Assembly: GCF_024543085.1 (NCBI RefSeq)
Contig: NZ_JANHNZ010000001.1
Coordinates: 186,001 to 250,000, forward strand
Reading direction: 5' to 3'
Origin: Granulicatella seriolae
GTDB taxonomy: Bacteria; Bacillota; Bacilli; Lactobacillales; Aerococcaceae
DNA length: 64,000 nt
The notes under the pieces are model-generated. The model ran no database searches. It saw only the letters and a list, made by a program, of their open reading frames with translations, and had not been told where the DNA came from. The translations under genes and the position numbers were made by a program. Of the stretch, positions 35,426 through 44,905 are shown piece by piece; positions within the stretch are counted from its first letter, which is position 1, and the number at the start of each line of letters is the position of its first letter.

Positions 35426-36131
35426 TTCTATTTTCTTTATTTGTTGTAAAGATTAGTTGGGCTTCTTGGATTTCTTCTCTGATTTGGGACATTTCTTCGT
35501 CTAGTTGGAAGGCTGCTTCTGCTGCTCTTTCTAGGCGTTGGTGGATGGTTTCTGGGTACTCACCTTTGTATTTATAATTCAAGGAATGTTCGATAGTTGC
35601 CCAAAAATTCATGGCTAGGGTTCTGATTTGTACTTCGATTAGAAGTTTTTCTTCTCCCTCAATTCTCTGAACTGGGTATTCTAAAACGATATGATAAGAA
35701 CGATAACCACTTTCCTTTTTATTGGTAATGTAATCTCGTTCGATAATAATCTTGAAGTCATTTCTCTGGCGCATTAGTCGCACTACTTCGTGAATATCTT
35801 CAACGAATTGGCACATAATCCGAATACCTGCGATGTCTTGAACGTCTTGAAGCATTCTATCTGCTGGGATTTTTCTGACATCCATCTTTTCCAATATGCT
35901 TTCTGGTGTTTTAACACGGCCAGTAATAAACTCTATAGGCGCATGTCTTCCTTCTTCGCGGTATTGACGTCGAATTCCTTTTAATTTTATTTTTAATTCA
36001 CCAATTGCCTGATAATAGGGTGCTAAAAACGCATCCCAGTTTTGTATGATTGTTTCTAATGGTTCTTGTTCCAATTCACACACCTCGCACTCTGATTGGT
36101 ATTTTCTACTTGGGGAAACTTCCCCACTCAC
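35418..36131 (-). CDS. relQ: Small alarmone synthetase RelQ (GTP pyrophosphokinase)
   Basis: A 237-residue (p)ppGpp synthetase without a hydrolase domain. Family motifs are FITGRVKTPESILEKM, DIAGIRIMCQF (near 115), KESGYRSYH (near 155) and IEVQIRTLAMNFWATIEHSL (near 185). The C-terminal helix (EEMSQIREEIQEAQ) is the tetramer contact typical of RelQ. The GTG at 36129-36131 gives the longest frame; a TTG 20 codons in, with GAGG upstream, is an alternative start. It corresponds to Bacillus YjbM, and the CYTH gene is divergent next to it. Confidence 0.94.
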   Translation of the reverse strand: MSGEVSPSRKYQSECEVCELEQEPLETIIQNWDAFLAPYYQAIGELKIKLKGIRRQYREEGRHAPIEFITGRVKTPESILEKMDVRKIPADRMLQDVQDIAGIRIMCQFVEDIHEVVRLMRQRNDFKIIIERDYITNKKESGYRSYHIVLEYPVQRIEGEEKLLIEVQIRTLAMNFWATIEHSLNYKYKGEYPETIHQRLERAAEAAFQLDEEMSQIREEIQEAQLIFTTNKENRRA

Positions 36132-36210
36132 ACTATAATATCATACCATAACTGTGTTCTTTCTTATATTTTTTTGGTATAGTTAGTGAAAATATTTTGG
36201 AGGTTTTCGT

Positions 36211-36795
36211 GTGAGAGAGATTGAGATAGAATTCAAAAATTTACTGACTTTAGAAGAATTTACTGCCTTACAAGAAGCTTATGCTTCCAAGCTATCACTG
36301 CCTATTGAACAAACAAATTGGTACTTTGATTCCCAAAGTCATTTGCGTGATGCTAAGTGTGCTCTAAGAATACGGCTTGTGGAAGGCGAAGACCTTGGTC
36401 AAGTCACCTTAAAAGTGCCTCAGTCAAAAGTGGAAATTTTCGAATACACGGAATTGCTGCCACGAGAAGAACTACTACAACAGATTGAAGTTGGACAAAT
36501 TTCTTTGCCTCTTAGTCTTCAAGTTGCATTACAATCAATTGACATATTTGATACTGAATTAGACCTAATTGCAAAACTGAATACTAATCGCCAAGAATAT
36601 AAAACAGAAAACTACACCCTAGTTCTCGACCAGAGTAGCTATGCAGGAGTTCGTGATTACGAAGTCGAGATGGAAGTAAATGATGTAACAGAAGGAAAAA
36701 AAATATTTGAGCAACTTTTAAGCGATTTCAACATTCCCAAGCGTAAAACCGTCAATAAAATTATGCGAGCCATCCAAGCATTTGAGGTCAAGTAA
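36211..36795 (+). CDS. CYTH-domain protein (YjbK-like triphosphatase)
   Basis: A 194-residue tunnel-fold protein. The N-terminal EIEFK is the ExExK metal-binding motif, and alternating acidic and basic strands follow (ALRIRLVE, VTLKVP, DYEVEMEV). Members hydrolyse triphosphate or thiamine triphosphate; the true substrate here is unknown. The start is GTG 36211 with a GGAGG site. It matches yjbK in the Bacillus yjbH-yjbK-yjbM order. Confidence 0.88.
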   Translation: MREIEIEFKNLLTLEEFTALQEAYASKLSLPIEQTNWYFDSQSHLRDAKCALRIRLVEGEDLGQVTLKVPQSKVEIFEYTELLPREELLQQIEVGQISLPLSLQVALQSIDIFDTELDLIAKLNTNRQEYKTENYTLVLDQSSYAGVRDYEVEMEVNDVTEGKKIFEQLLSDFNIPKRKTVNKIMRAIQAFEVK

Positions 36796-36895
36796 ACGCT
36801 CCCTTTGTGAAATCAAATCATATCATTCTGCTTTTTCTTTCATTTCTGCTACAATAGAAACGTAGAAAGAAGAAAAAGAATAGAGGGTGAATATC

Positions 36896-37582
36896 ATGCG
36901 TGGTGGTAGCTATTTGCAACTAAAGGGTAGCAAGCAACCAGATAGAATCTTCGAACTATATCTTTTTATTAATCCAATCGGGTTCAACTGCTATCGTTGT
37001 GAAGAAGAGTTGTTGAAATTTATTGCCAACACAACCTATAAAGTCCATTTTAACTTTATAACCTTCCACAACTTCCAGACCGTAACCCAATATATGAAGC
37101 GTATCGGTTTAAATGACCGTGATTTGCAGCTTCGGAACGAAACATACTCCTCAATTTATGACGCCTCCTTGGCTTACAAAGCTGCTTTGCTTCAAGGGAA
37201 AAAAATGGGACGAAACTTTTTAATTACTTTACAACGGTATATTAATGTTGATCAAATTCCCTATAGCCAATCTTTATTGGATACCGTCGTTGATGAAATT
37301 GGATTAGATAAAGACATGTTTTATGAGGACAAGGCTTCTCAAATAGTTCGTATGGATTATGAAAAAGATCAACAGATTGCTCAAGAAATGAATATTACAA
37401 AAAATCCATCTTTGGTTATTTTTGATAGTCTTAATCAATCATTTGGTATTAAGATAGACTCCTTGATTACCGAAGATACCATTCGAAGTGTCTGCTTTGA
37501 TTACGAGAATATGAAAACTCAGTCATCTAGACCATTGAACTATGGCAATACCTATCCGATAGAATTTTTACACATGTTGTAA
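36896..37582 (+). CDS. spxH: SpxH/YjbH-like adaptor of the DsbA/thioredoxin fold
   Basis: A 228-residue cytoplasmic protein related to DsbA. The Cys pair C32-x-x-C35 (GFNCYRCEEE) and the helical insertion follow YjbH, which delivers Spx to the ClpXP protease in Bacillus. Its neighbours (CYTH, RelQ, NadK, RluD-like) reproduce the yjbH-yjbO cluster, which supports the call. The start is ATG 36896-36898 with AGAGGG upstream; a GTG three codons earlier overlaps that site. The likely partner, Spx, is encoded 11 kb away. Confidence 0.87.
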   Translation: MRGGSYLQLKGSKQPDRIFELYLFINPIGFNCYRCEEELLKFIANTTYKVHFNFITFHNFQTVTQYMKRIGLNDRDLQLRNETYSSIYDASLAYKAALLQGKKMGRNFLITLQRYINVDQIPYSQSLLDTVVDEIGLDKDMFYEDKASQIVRMDYEKDQQIAQEMNITKNPSLVIFDSLNQSFGIKIDSLITEDTIRSVCFDYENMKTQSSRPLNYGNTYPIEFLHML

Positions 37583-37602
37583 AGGTAAATATATTCAAAT
37601 GA

Positions 37603-37629
37603 TAGAGGTCCTAAATGGGCCTCTTTTTT
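37603..37629 (+). terminator. Terminator after spxH
   Basis: AGAGGTCC / GGGCCTCT with a 5-base loop and a run of six Ts. Confidence 0.88.
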
Positions 37630-37677
37630 GTATGTAGAAATAGTCTCCAACCACTTATTAGTCACAAATAATAATAG

Positions 37678-37731
37678 TGTCCCCGTCGAAAAACCTTGAT
37701 TCACGGCGGGGACACAGCTCTCATTTCCGAA
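37678..37731 (+). repeat. Decayed element core next to E5
   Basis: ACCTTGATTCACGGCGGGGA and CAGCTCTCATTTCCGA resemble the core end GACCTTGGCTCACGGCGGTG and CCGTTCTCATTTCTGA of E3. The relic can fold as a hairpin (GTGTCCCCGTCG / CGGCGGGGACAC). It ends where E5 begins. Confidence 0.55.
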
Positions 37732-37732
37732 G

Positions 37733-37986
37733 GGGCTGGGCAAAAAGTCCATAATGAATAATATCTATTTTTAAATCACAAAAGAGTTTTGCGAAAAGCT
37801 TACCAGAAATGAGAACGGTGGCACCGCCGTGAGCCTAGGTCTCACTGGCTTAGCTGTCTACGTGGCTGTAATCGGCTGAAGCCGAAACATCTACTGTGCG
37901 TCAGCTATGCTTTACACCGTTATTTCTGGTAAGCTTTTCGCAAAACTCTTTTGTTTAAATAGCAGCAGGGACTTTTTGCCCAGCCC
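37733..37986 (-). repeat. Intergenic hairpin element, copy E5 (best preserved)
   Basis: The outer ends form an 18-bp inverted repeat: GGGCTGGGCAAAAAGTCC and GGACTTTTTGCCCAGCCC. The arms 37778-37810 and 37922-37954 are a perfect 33-bp inverted repeat (GAGTTTTGCGAAAAGCTTAC). The core starts GAACGGTGGCACCGCC, contains CGGCTGAAGCCG and ends GCTTTACACCGTT. Outer ends, arms and core are all complete, so this copy serves as the reference. Non-coding. Confidence 0.92.
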
Positions 37987-38143
37987 TTTGTGGGTTAGTA
38001 AATATAATTTAGTTTAAGAATTTACAACTTCAATTCATTCGTTTTTCCTACTGTCCATAAATCTTTAGTAGGTAAGAAGCTACTCATTCGAGCTAATGGA
38101 TTCCCATTCACCCTGGAATCATCTATTTTTTCTACAGTATTTT

Positions 38144-40765
38144 TTATAACCATTCATGATATTTTTTTATATAAAGACGTTTCACTAACTGTGTCACAAT
38201 CACATAAGAAATAACGATTGCTACCGCCCATTCCCAATAGTTTCCTGGTAATGAAACTAAATCTATCCATTCACCTAAAAGACTACTTGGAATCAAAACA
38301 GCTGCTAGAATCGCAAGACCAGTTGTGATTAAAACCGGAATACTCGCAACGCTTTGAATGAATGGAATTTTTTCTGTCCGAATCACATGGACAACTAACG
38401 TTTGTGTGATTAAGCCAATCACAAACCAACCGGAATGGAACAATGCTGCTTGTTCAGGTGTATTCGCACCAAAGACAAACCACATGAGCAAGAAGGTTAA
38501 AATATCAAAGATTGAACTAATTGGCCCAATAGTTACCATAAAACGTGTCATACTACTTGCATTCCACTTTCTAGGTTGAGCTAAATTTTCTTCATCCATT
38601 TTATCCCAAGGAATGGCAAGTTGTGCAACATCATAAACAAGATTTTGTACAAGCAATTGGATAGAAAGCATTGGTAAGAACGGTAAAAATGCACTAGCTA
38701 CTAAAATACTAAAGACATTCCCAAAGTTTGAACTAATCGTCATTTTTAAATATTTTTGAATATTACCAAAAACAGTACGTCCTTCAATCATCCCATCTTC
38801 AAGGACATCTAAACTTTTTTCAAGTAAAATAATAGAACTGGCTTCTTTAGTAATATCAGCCGCTGTATCAACAGAGATCCCAACATCAGCCGTCCTAAGT
38901 GCTGCTGCATCATTAATGCCATCCCCCATAAATCCAACAGTGTGATCTTTCTTTTGTAATAAGCTGATAATACGTGCTTTTTGATTTGGGTTCAATTTGG
39001 CAAACACATTGATTCCTTCAACAACTTCAGATAATGCTTCATCACTCATCCTTTCGATATCGGATCCTAATAGAATGTCATCTACTTCAATTCCCACGTC
39101 ATAACAAACTTTTCTTGAAACAATATCGTTATCCCCTGTTAAAACTTTTACGTTTACGCCATATTCATGTAACGATTTAATTGCAGAAATAGCTGATTTT
39201 TTTGCAGGATCTAGGAAACCCATAAATCCAGATAAAATCATCTCATTTTCATCGTTCACCGTATACATTGGGCTGCTGTGTACATCATTTTTATAGGCAA
39301 GCCCAATAACTCGCATGCCACTTTTATTCATATCTACACTAATTTTAGTCATATCAGCTTTTAGCCTATCTGTTAATGGAACAATGTCACCATTCATTTC
39401 TACATACTTACAGATGCGAATCATTTCTTCAACGGCACCTTTTGTAATCATTTGATGGTGCCCATTGTGTTCTACAATAACTGTTAGCCGTCTTCTAGAA
39501 AAATCAAATGGAATTTCATCAATTTTTTCAACTCTTAAACGTGCTTTAAAGTTACTTTCTTCAAAGTAGTTAATCACTGCATGGTCCATTAAGTTTTTCC
39601 AACCCGTTTGATACCGTGAATTAATATAAGCCATTTCAAGTACGCTGTTTGATTGATTTCCAAAGGGATCCACGTGTTTAACTAAAACAACTTTATCTTC
39701 AGTGATGGTACCTGTTTTATCTGTGCAGAGAATATCCATGGCACCTAGATTTTGAATGGCACTTAATTCCTTTACAATGACTTTTTTCTTAGACATTGCA
39801 ATGGCTCCTTTAGCTAAGTTACTCGTAACAATCATTGGCAACATTTCAGGTGTTAGTCCAACTGCTACAGCAATGGAGAAGAAGAAGGCTTCTAACCAAT
39901 CCCCTTTTGTAATGCCATTAATCAAGAAAACAACTGGTACCATTAGCATCATAAAACGAATTAATAATCTACTAACATTTTTTACGCCAACATCAAAGCT
40001 AGTATCGCCTCTACCTTTAGAAACATTTGTTGCGATATCACCGAAGAAGGTATCACCACCAGTTTTCAAAACAACCGCGCGACCTTGTCCACTTAAGACA
40101 TCCGTACCCATAAAGGTTAAATTTTGCATTTCTAAAGCACTTTTTTGAATAAATGATCTTTTATCAAGTACTTCTACTTCATGGAATTTTTCAACAGGTA
40201 GTGATTCACCAGTTAATGAAGACTGGTTAATAAATAAGTCTTTTGTCCATAAAATGCGCATATCAGCTGGAATCATATCTCCAGTAGATAAGACAACAAT
40301 ATCTCCTGGAACAATTTCATTCATCGGAATTTCTTCTTGTTTGCCATTTCGGATTACTGCAGCTGTATTTTCAATCATTTCTTTTAAAGCTAAGCTTGCT
40401 TTTTGTGAACGATACTCTTGAACAAAACGGATCCCTGCACTGAATAAGACCATTAAAATCATTACTGTTGCAGCTTCATAATCTTTCGTAAATAAAGAAA
40501 CTACAAATAATAAGAGCAATACATAGGTAAACGGATCTTCAAAAGATTGAAGCAATAATTTAGGCCATCTTGTTGGTTTTTGCGAAGCAACTTCATTTGT
40601 TCCATATTTTCCTAGTCTTTCTTCTGCTTCAGTACTGGTTAAACCCTCATTCGTAATACCTAGCATGTTAAATAATTTTTTTTCATCCAAAACAGCCATT
40701 TTCTTTAATTGGATTTCTTTTGATTTTCTTTCTTCTTTTTTCATGCTTACTTTATTCATCATCAT
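38144..40765 (-). CDS. mgtA: Mg2+-translocating P-type ATPase (P3B)
   Basis: An 873-residue membrane ATPase for Mg2+ import. The phosphorylation site is in CTDKTGTITED near residue 350, the actuator motif is SSLTGESLPVE near 195, and the hinge is VGFMGDGINDAAAL near 625. There are ten membrane helices, including a C-terminal group after 690. The start is one of three consecutive ATGs at 40757-40765; the first has AGAGAGG 8 bases upstream. The M-box riboswitch and terminator upstream show control by Mg2+. Confidence 0.95.
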   Translation of the reverse strand: MMMNKVSMKKEERKSKEIQLKKMAVLDEKKLFNMLGITNEGLTSTEAEERLGKYGTNEVASQKPTRWPKLLLQSFEDPFTYVLLLLFVVSLFTKDYEAATVMILMVLFSAGIRFVQEYRSQKASLALKEMIENTAAVIRNGKQEEIPMNEIVPGDIVVLSTGDMIPADMRILWTKDLFINQSSLTGESLPVEKFHEVEVLDKRSFIQKSALEMQNLTFMGTDVLSGQGRAVVLKTGGDTFFGDIATNVSKGRGDTSFDVGVKNVSRLLIRFMMLMVPVVFLINGITKGDWLEAFFFSIAVAVGLTPEMLPMIVTSNLAKGAIAMSKKKVIVKELSAIQNLGAMDILCTDKTGTITEDKVVLVKHVDPFGNQSNSVLEMAYINSRYQTGWKNLMDHAVINYFEESNFKARLRVEKIDEIPFDFSRRRLTVIVEHNGHHQMITKGAVEEMIRICKYVEMNGDIVPLTDRLKADMTKISVDMNKSGMRVIGLAYKNDVHSSPMYTVNDENEMILSGFMGFLDPAKKSAISAIKSLHEYGVNVKVLTGDNDIVSRKVCYDVGIEVDDILLGSDIERMSDEALSEVVEGINVFAKLNPNQKARIISLLQKKDHTVGFMGDGINDAAALRTADVGISVDTAADITKEASSIILLEKSLDVLEDGMIEGRTVFGNIQKYLKMTISSNFGNVFSILVASAFLPFLPMLSIQLLVQNLVYDVAQLAIPWDKMDEENLAQPRKWNASSMTRFMVTIGPISSIFDILTFLLMWFVFGANTPEQAALFHSGWFVIGLITQTLVVHVIRTEKIPFIQSVASIPVLITTGLAILAAVLIPSSLLGEWIDLVSLPGNYWEWAVAIVISYVIVTQLVKRLYIKKYHEWL

Positions 40766-40965
40766 GTTTCTCATCCTCTCTTTTCCAAGCAAGAAAAGAA
40801 AGTTCTTAGCAGACCATAACTAGATAGATGGAGAATCAGCATGTCTGCTCAGTATTAACTTTTCTTGCTTGCTCTGACTACTATGATCTGAGTTATCATT
40901 TTCAATCATTAAACTTCGCATCCACGTTCATCTCCTTACTTAAGTTGATTTATTGACAACAAAAA

Positions 40966-40995
40966 ATGCCCACACTCGAATTAGAGTATGGGCAT
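40966..40995 (-). terminator. Riboswitch-controlled terminator of mgtA
   Basis: On the minus strand ATGCCCATACTCTAATTCGA and the matching right side GTGTGGGCAT form a 13-bp stem followed by TTTTTT. It lies between the M-box aptamer and the mgtA start, the normal place for an expression platform. Confidence 0.88.
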
Positions 40996-41061
40996 GACAT
41001 TACAGTTCATCCACAAATAAAATTGAAGTCTGCTCAAATAAAAGCAGTGCATTCAAATTTT

Positions 41062-41220
41062 CCCCCTCATCGAGCTTTAGCACTATATGGCGTAGATTAT
41101 TTCAAATCAGCTACGTTAAAAATGGCCTTAATCCGACCAAACTTGTTAACCCATTGGCATCTCTCGATATTTTTGGGCAGCAGCATTTTTCCATATAGGA
41201 GCCTCACCTAACAGAAGCAC
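41062..41220 (-). ncRNA. M-box (ykoK leader) Mg2+-sensing riboswitch
   Basis: Read on the minus strand, the conserved M-box blocks appear in order: GTTAGGTGAGGCTCCTATAT, GCTGCTGCCCAAAAATATCG, AGATGCCAATGGGTTAACA, then the variable P2 region, and CCATATAGTGCTAAAGCTC. These match the ykoK leader consensus closely. With Mg2+ bound, the downstream terminator (40966-40995) should form and stop mgtA transcription. The spacer 40793-41240 is mostly explained by this leader. Confidence 0.95.
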
Positions 41221-41241
41221 TATTTTGTTGTTTACATGTAC

Positions 41242-41270
41242 ACTGTAACGCAGATTTTTTAGTTCGTCAA
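41242..41270 (-). promoter_or_regulatory. Promoter of the mgtA leader RNA
   Basis: On the minus strand TTGACG (41270-41265), a 17-base spacer and TACAGT (41247-41242), about 20 bp before the aptamer. The remaining spacer to 41610 shows no gene. Confidence 0.7.
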
Positions 41271-41610
41271 GCTTCGATGCTTTATTCAAACGTCTGTATA
41301 TTTTATTTAAGAGATGATTATAAATGATAATATAAAGATGAGTTTAACTGATGTTAATTCAATAGGTCTTTATATAATGTTTAAATGTCACTTTTTAGTC
41401 CTCTTTCTTCTGGTTGAGTATCTGTTAACAAGTTTTTTTAAGTAAGAATTCTTCATCAAATGATAGAACTGGCCAAATCCCATTTTATAACAGCATTTTT
41501 CAACTATCTTATGTTCAAACTTTATGTCTGTATACTGTTTATAAGATTTGCGATATAGGTTGTTTGTGAATTAAAAACAAGTTATATTACCTTCCCTAAT
41601 CAAAACACAA

Positions 41611-41652
41611 AACCGTCCACAAACCAACTATTTATTGGCTTATGGACGGGTT
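41611..41652 (-). terminator. Terminator after pepF
   Basis: AACCCGTCCATAAGCCAA pairs with TTGGTTTGTGGACGGTT on the minus strand, with TTTTG after it. Confidence 0.8.
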
Positions 41653-41662
41653 TTTATTAGCT

Positions 41663-43465
41663 TTATTTCATTAAATCTTCCAATTGTTGTAAACGAGCTT
41701 CAAATACTTTCATAGAATCATTTAGGTAGTCAGCTTTCGTCATGTCTACTCCGGCTTTCTTCATGATTTCAATCGGCTTGTCGCTTCTTCCAGCACTCAA
41801 ATAAGCCAGATAAGCATCTAGGGCTGGTTTACCTTCTGTCAATATCTTTTGTGATAAGGCAATTGCGGCAGCCATACCAGTAGAATATTGGTACACATAG
41901 TAGTTCATGTAGAAATGTGGGATTCGTGCCCATTCATAGGCAATCTCTGGGTCTTGCACAACTGGTTTGTAGTAACGTTCGTTGAGTTCAGCATAGGTTT
42001 TTGCTAAGAAGTCTTGTGTTAAAGGTGTTCCCTCTTGAGCTGCCGTATGCATTAGATGTTCAAATTCTGCAAATTGAGTTTGACGGAAAATAGTTGATTT
42101 GACACGGTTTAAATAGCTATTCAAAATATATTTTTGACTTTCTTCATCCGTATATTTGTTTAAGAGGTACTCCGTTAAAAGATTTTCATTAGTAGTTGAA
42201 GCAATTTCTGCTAAGAAAATAGAGTAGTTTCCATAAACAAATGGTTGGTTCTTGCGAGTCAAGTAGGAGTGAACGCTATGCCCTAATTCATGGACAAGTG
42301 TAAAGAAATTGCTCAAGTCATCTTGCCAGTTTAGCAGAATATACGGTGAGGTTGCATATCCACCAGAAGAATAACCACCACTTCGTTTGCCTTCGTTTTC
42401 CAAAACATCAATCCAACGATTATCAAAGCATTCTTGAAGAATCGCCAGATAATCTTCCCCTAATGGCGCCAAAGCCTTAAAGGTTTCTTGGACAGCTTCC
42501 TCATAAGTAATGTTAAATGGTGCTTTCCCAGTGATAGGTGTATGCAAGTCATACATATGCATTTCTTCAAGACCTAAAGCCTTTTGTTGCAGTGCCAAAT
42601 AGCGGTGTAACAGAGGTAAGTTTTCATTTACCACGCCAACCAAGGTATCATACACTTCTTCAGGAATTTGGTTTTTAGACATAGCTGCGTTCCGTGCTGA
42701 AGGGTATTTATGAGCTTTGGCATTAAAATTATCCACCTTAATATTGTTTCCAAGTGTACTTGCAAAGGTATTTTTCAATTCCATGTAGCGCTTATAGATG
42801 GTTTCAAAAGCAGCTTTACGTACTTGTGGATTGCTTGATTCAATAAAGGTAGAATAGTTTCCATGTGTCAATTCTACTTCTTGACCATCTTCTGTGGTAA
42901 TTTTTCCGAATTTCAGATCCGCATTGTTTAGCAATGCAAACGTCTGACCGCTTCCTCTAAGAACGTCACCTGCTTCAGCTAGTAATGCTTCTTGTGCGCC
43001 ATCCAAGACATGCCCTTTTTGTACACGAAGAGCATCTAAATAAGTTTTATAAACCTTTAATTCTGGTTGTTCAACATAGAAAGCCTCTAGATGAGCATCC
43101 TCAATCTCTAATAATTCTGGCTCAAACCATGCCATAGCAGCTTCTAACTCTGTGTAAACAGCCAGTGCCTTTTGATTCATAACTTGATATTTATCCTCGC
43201 CAGTATCTTGGTCATTTTTTAGATGAGAATAGACATAAGCTGTTTCAATCAATAATTCTGCTTCTAAAGACTTTTCTATATAGTCCAATAAGTCTTTGCT
43301 AGATTGATGAACTTTCCCTTGGTAAGCAGCAAGCTCAGGAATAGCATCTTTCACCGCTTGAAGGTCACGGTCAAATTCTTGGTCATCAGCATAGATTGTC
43401 GTCAAATCCCAAGTTAATTCTTCAGGTACTTCACTTCTCTTTAGTAATTTATGGTCATTTGTCAT
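41663..43465 (-). CDS. pepF: Oligoendopeptidase F
   Basis: A 600-residue cytoplasmic M3-family zinc peptidase that cuts peptides of about 7-17 residues. The zinc site is VHELGHSVHSY near residue 388, with the third ligand Glu in the AEIASTTNENL segment about 25 residues later. It is full length. The order pepF-coiA-mecA is shared with other Lactobacillales. Confidence 0.95.
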   Translation of the reverse strand: MTNDHKLLKRSEVPEELTWDLTTIYADDQEFDRDLQAVKDAIPELAAYQGKVHQSSKDLLDYIEKSLEAELLIETAYVYSHLKNDQDTGEDKYQVMNQKALAVYTELEAAMAWFEPELLEIEDAHLEAFYVEQPELKVYKTYLDALRVQKGHVLDGAQEALLAEAGDVLRGSGQTFALLNNADLKFGKITTEDGQEVELTHGNYSTFIESSNPQVRKAAFETIYKRYMELKNTFASTLGNNIKVDNFNAKAHKYPSARNAAMSKNQIPEEVYDTLVGVVNENLPLLHRYLALQQKALGLEEMHMYDLHTPITGKAPFNITYEEAVQETFKALAPLGEDYLAILQECFDNRWIDVLENEGKRSGGYSSGGYATSPYILLNWQDDLSNFFTLVHELGHSVHSYLTRKNQPFVYGNYSIFLAEIASTTNENLLTEYLLNKYTDEESQKYILNSYLNRVKSTIFRQTQFAEFEHLMHTAAQEGTPLTQDFLAKTYAELNERYYKPVVQDPEIAYEWARIPHFYMNYYVYQYSTGMAAAIALSQKILTEGKPALDAYLAYLSAGRSDKPIEIMKKAGVDMTKADYLNDSMKVFEARLQQLEDLMK

Positions 43466-43539
43466 TTGCTAACCCCTTTTCTGGATGATTATCACTAGTT
43501 TATCATTAATTTCTAAGACTATGCAATAAAAAGGCTATA

Positions 43540-44628
43540 TCAAAGTCGGATCCATTGATTTGTAGAAATTAATCTAAGGAATCTTGTTTCTTGTACCAAA
43601 TGGTTGAAAAATTCTAATAACTCCTGTTCCATGGTCAACTCCCACTGATTAATGGCGCTTTTTCTTAATCGACCACACTCAATCTCCTTCTCTATCCACC
43701 TCATAGCTTGAGCCAAACTAATTATTTTTCCTTTTTTCACTTTTAACAGACGGATATAGATTAGACCGCGCCAAATGTAGGCTGGCGTTTTTAAGGCATA
43801 GCTGTACTTTGGTAAGCGCCAGCAGTCTTTGGGCAAGTCCGTCAAATTCACTTGTGACATATATAGTTGTTCCAAGAAAACTCGGTTCTCTCTTTGGGTA
43901 CTCAAGCGAAGCTGTTCCATGGATTCTTGACTCCAGTAGTTAGCTGTTTCAGCTTGATTCAGTTCTTTATAGACTAACTTTTTTGACTTTAAGAGCAGTT
44001 CTAATAATAGTTTGGCAGAACTGGTTTTTAGTGGTACCTGTAAGCTTTGATAGCTGTACTTTCTAGATTTCTCTTCAATAGTGATATGATGTCGCAATTC
44101 AATTTGTTCATCATTAAAAAACAACAAAAAGTTTCCTAGTGATTCAACATAGAGTAGATTATACTCCAAAATTTCATTCAGACGGTCAACTTGCATATAT
44201 TGTGGGCCAAAGAACCAAAACACACTTGTATCCGTATTTTCATACCCAAGATTACGCTTTTTCATCGTTTCCAGTGAGATTGGACTACACTGGTATTCCA
44301 CCGCCACCATTTGCTGGGCTACTGTCACGAGGATATCAGGGCGCTGCTGTTCTTCCTTGATATAGAATTCCATCTGAGAGTTTGTAAAGTAGGAATGAAA
44401 CCATTTGTAGAGAGCGAGCTTGCCTTCCTTATGCAAATGGCTCTCCCCTTGATGCTTATCTTCTGTTTGCTTCTTTGACGAATGAACAAAATACTGTCTC
44501 CCATCTCTACGAGTCCGCAAAAAAACCTCTTGCTGACAAGTTGGACAAAAATAGACTTGATCCTTAGATAGCAGCGTCTCCAAATGACAATAATGCAAGT
44601 TTCCATCCCTAGTTCGAGCTACTTTCAT
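43540..44628 (-). CDS. coiA: Competence protein CoiA
   Basis: A 362-residue protein of the CoiA family, needed for DNA recombination during natural transformation in streptococci. The N-terminal zinc-finger-like pair is in YFCPTCQQEV near residue 30. The nuclease-like core is RPDILVTVAQQMVAVEYQCS near residue 105, with the D...E-x-Q residues of the restriction-endonuclease fold. The start is ATG 44626-44628; an earlier TTG overlaps the ribosome binding site. This gene alone does not prove the strain is transformable. Confidence 0.92.
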   Translation of the reverse strand: MKVARTRDGNLHYCHLETLLSKDQVYFCPTCQQEVFLRTRRDGRQYFVHSSKKQTEDKHQGESHLHKEGKLALYKWFHSYFTNSQMEFYIKEEQQRPDILVTVAQQMVAVEYQCSPISLETMKKRNLGYENTDTSVFWFFGPQYMQVDRLNEILEYNLLYVESLGNFLLFFNDEQIELRHHITIEEKSRKYSYQSLQVPLKTSSAKLLLELLLKSKKLVYKELNQAETANYWSQESMEQLRLSTQRENRVFLEQLYMSQVNLTDLPKDCWRLPKYSYALKTPAYIWRGLIYIRLLKVKKGKIISLAQAMRWIEKEIECGRLRKSAINQWELTMEQELLEFFNHLVQETRFLRLISTNQWIRL

Positions 44629-44754
44629 AAACCTCAACCTTTCTCAATCACGTTAGACTCCTACTTATAGATACGCAAAAATGACGAGAAAAGTTAAGCC
44701 ATACTTCGTTTTTTTTGATTTTTTAAAATGAGTAAACATGGCCTGAGTATACAC

Positions 44755-44845
44755 GAGTCTCCTTGTTAACTTTTTAAAATCGGAAACTCTCTTATAATTT
44801 AGAAATTCATTTTATTCGTTATGTACTTCTTGCCAAGTCAAGGCA
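44755..44845 (-). repeat. Decayed relic of the hairpin element between mecA and coiA
   Basis: CGGAAACTCTCTTATAATTT followed by AGAAATTCATTTTATT matches the arm end plus marker flank of E2/E7 in inverted sense. GTACTTCTTGCCAAG resembles the outer end GACTTTTTGCCCAG. The core is missing and only CGAGTCTCC remains of the other arm. Confidence 0.55.
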
Positions 44846-44854
44846 ACAAAAAAA

Positions 44855-44882
44855 CTGCAAAAACCAAATATGATTTTTGCAG
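44855..44882 (-). terminator. Terminator after mecA
   Basis: CTGCAAAAATCA / TGGTTTTTGCAG stem followed by seven Ts on the minus strand. Confidence 0.85.
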
Positions 44883-44905
44883 CATTATTTCATCACAATA
44901 TTAAC

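Noticed and set aside
40966-41211. 81-codon plus-strand frame upstream of mgtA
   Set aside because: It lies antisense to the M-box aptamer and terminator, has no ribosome binding site and no protein-like pattern.
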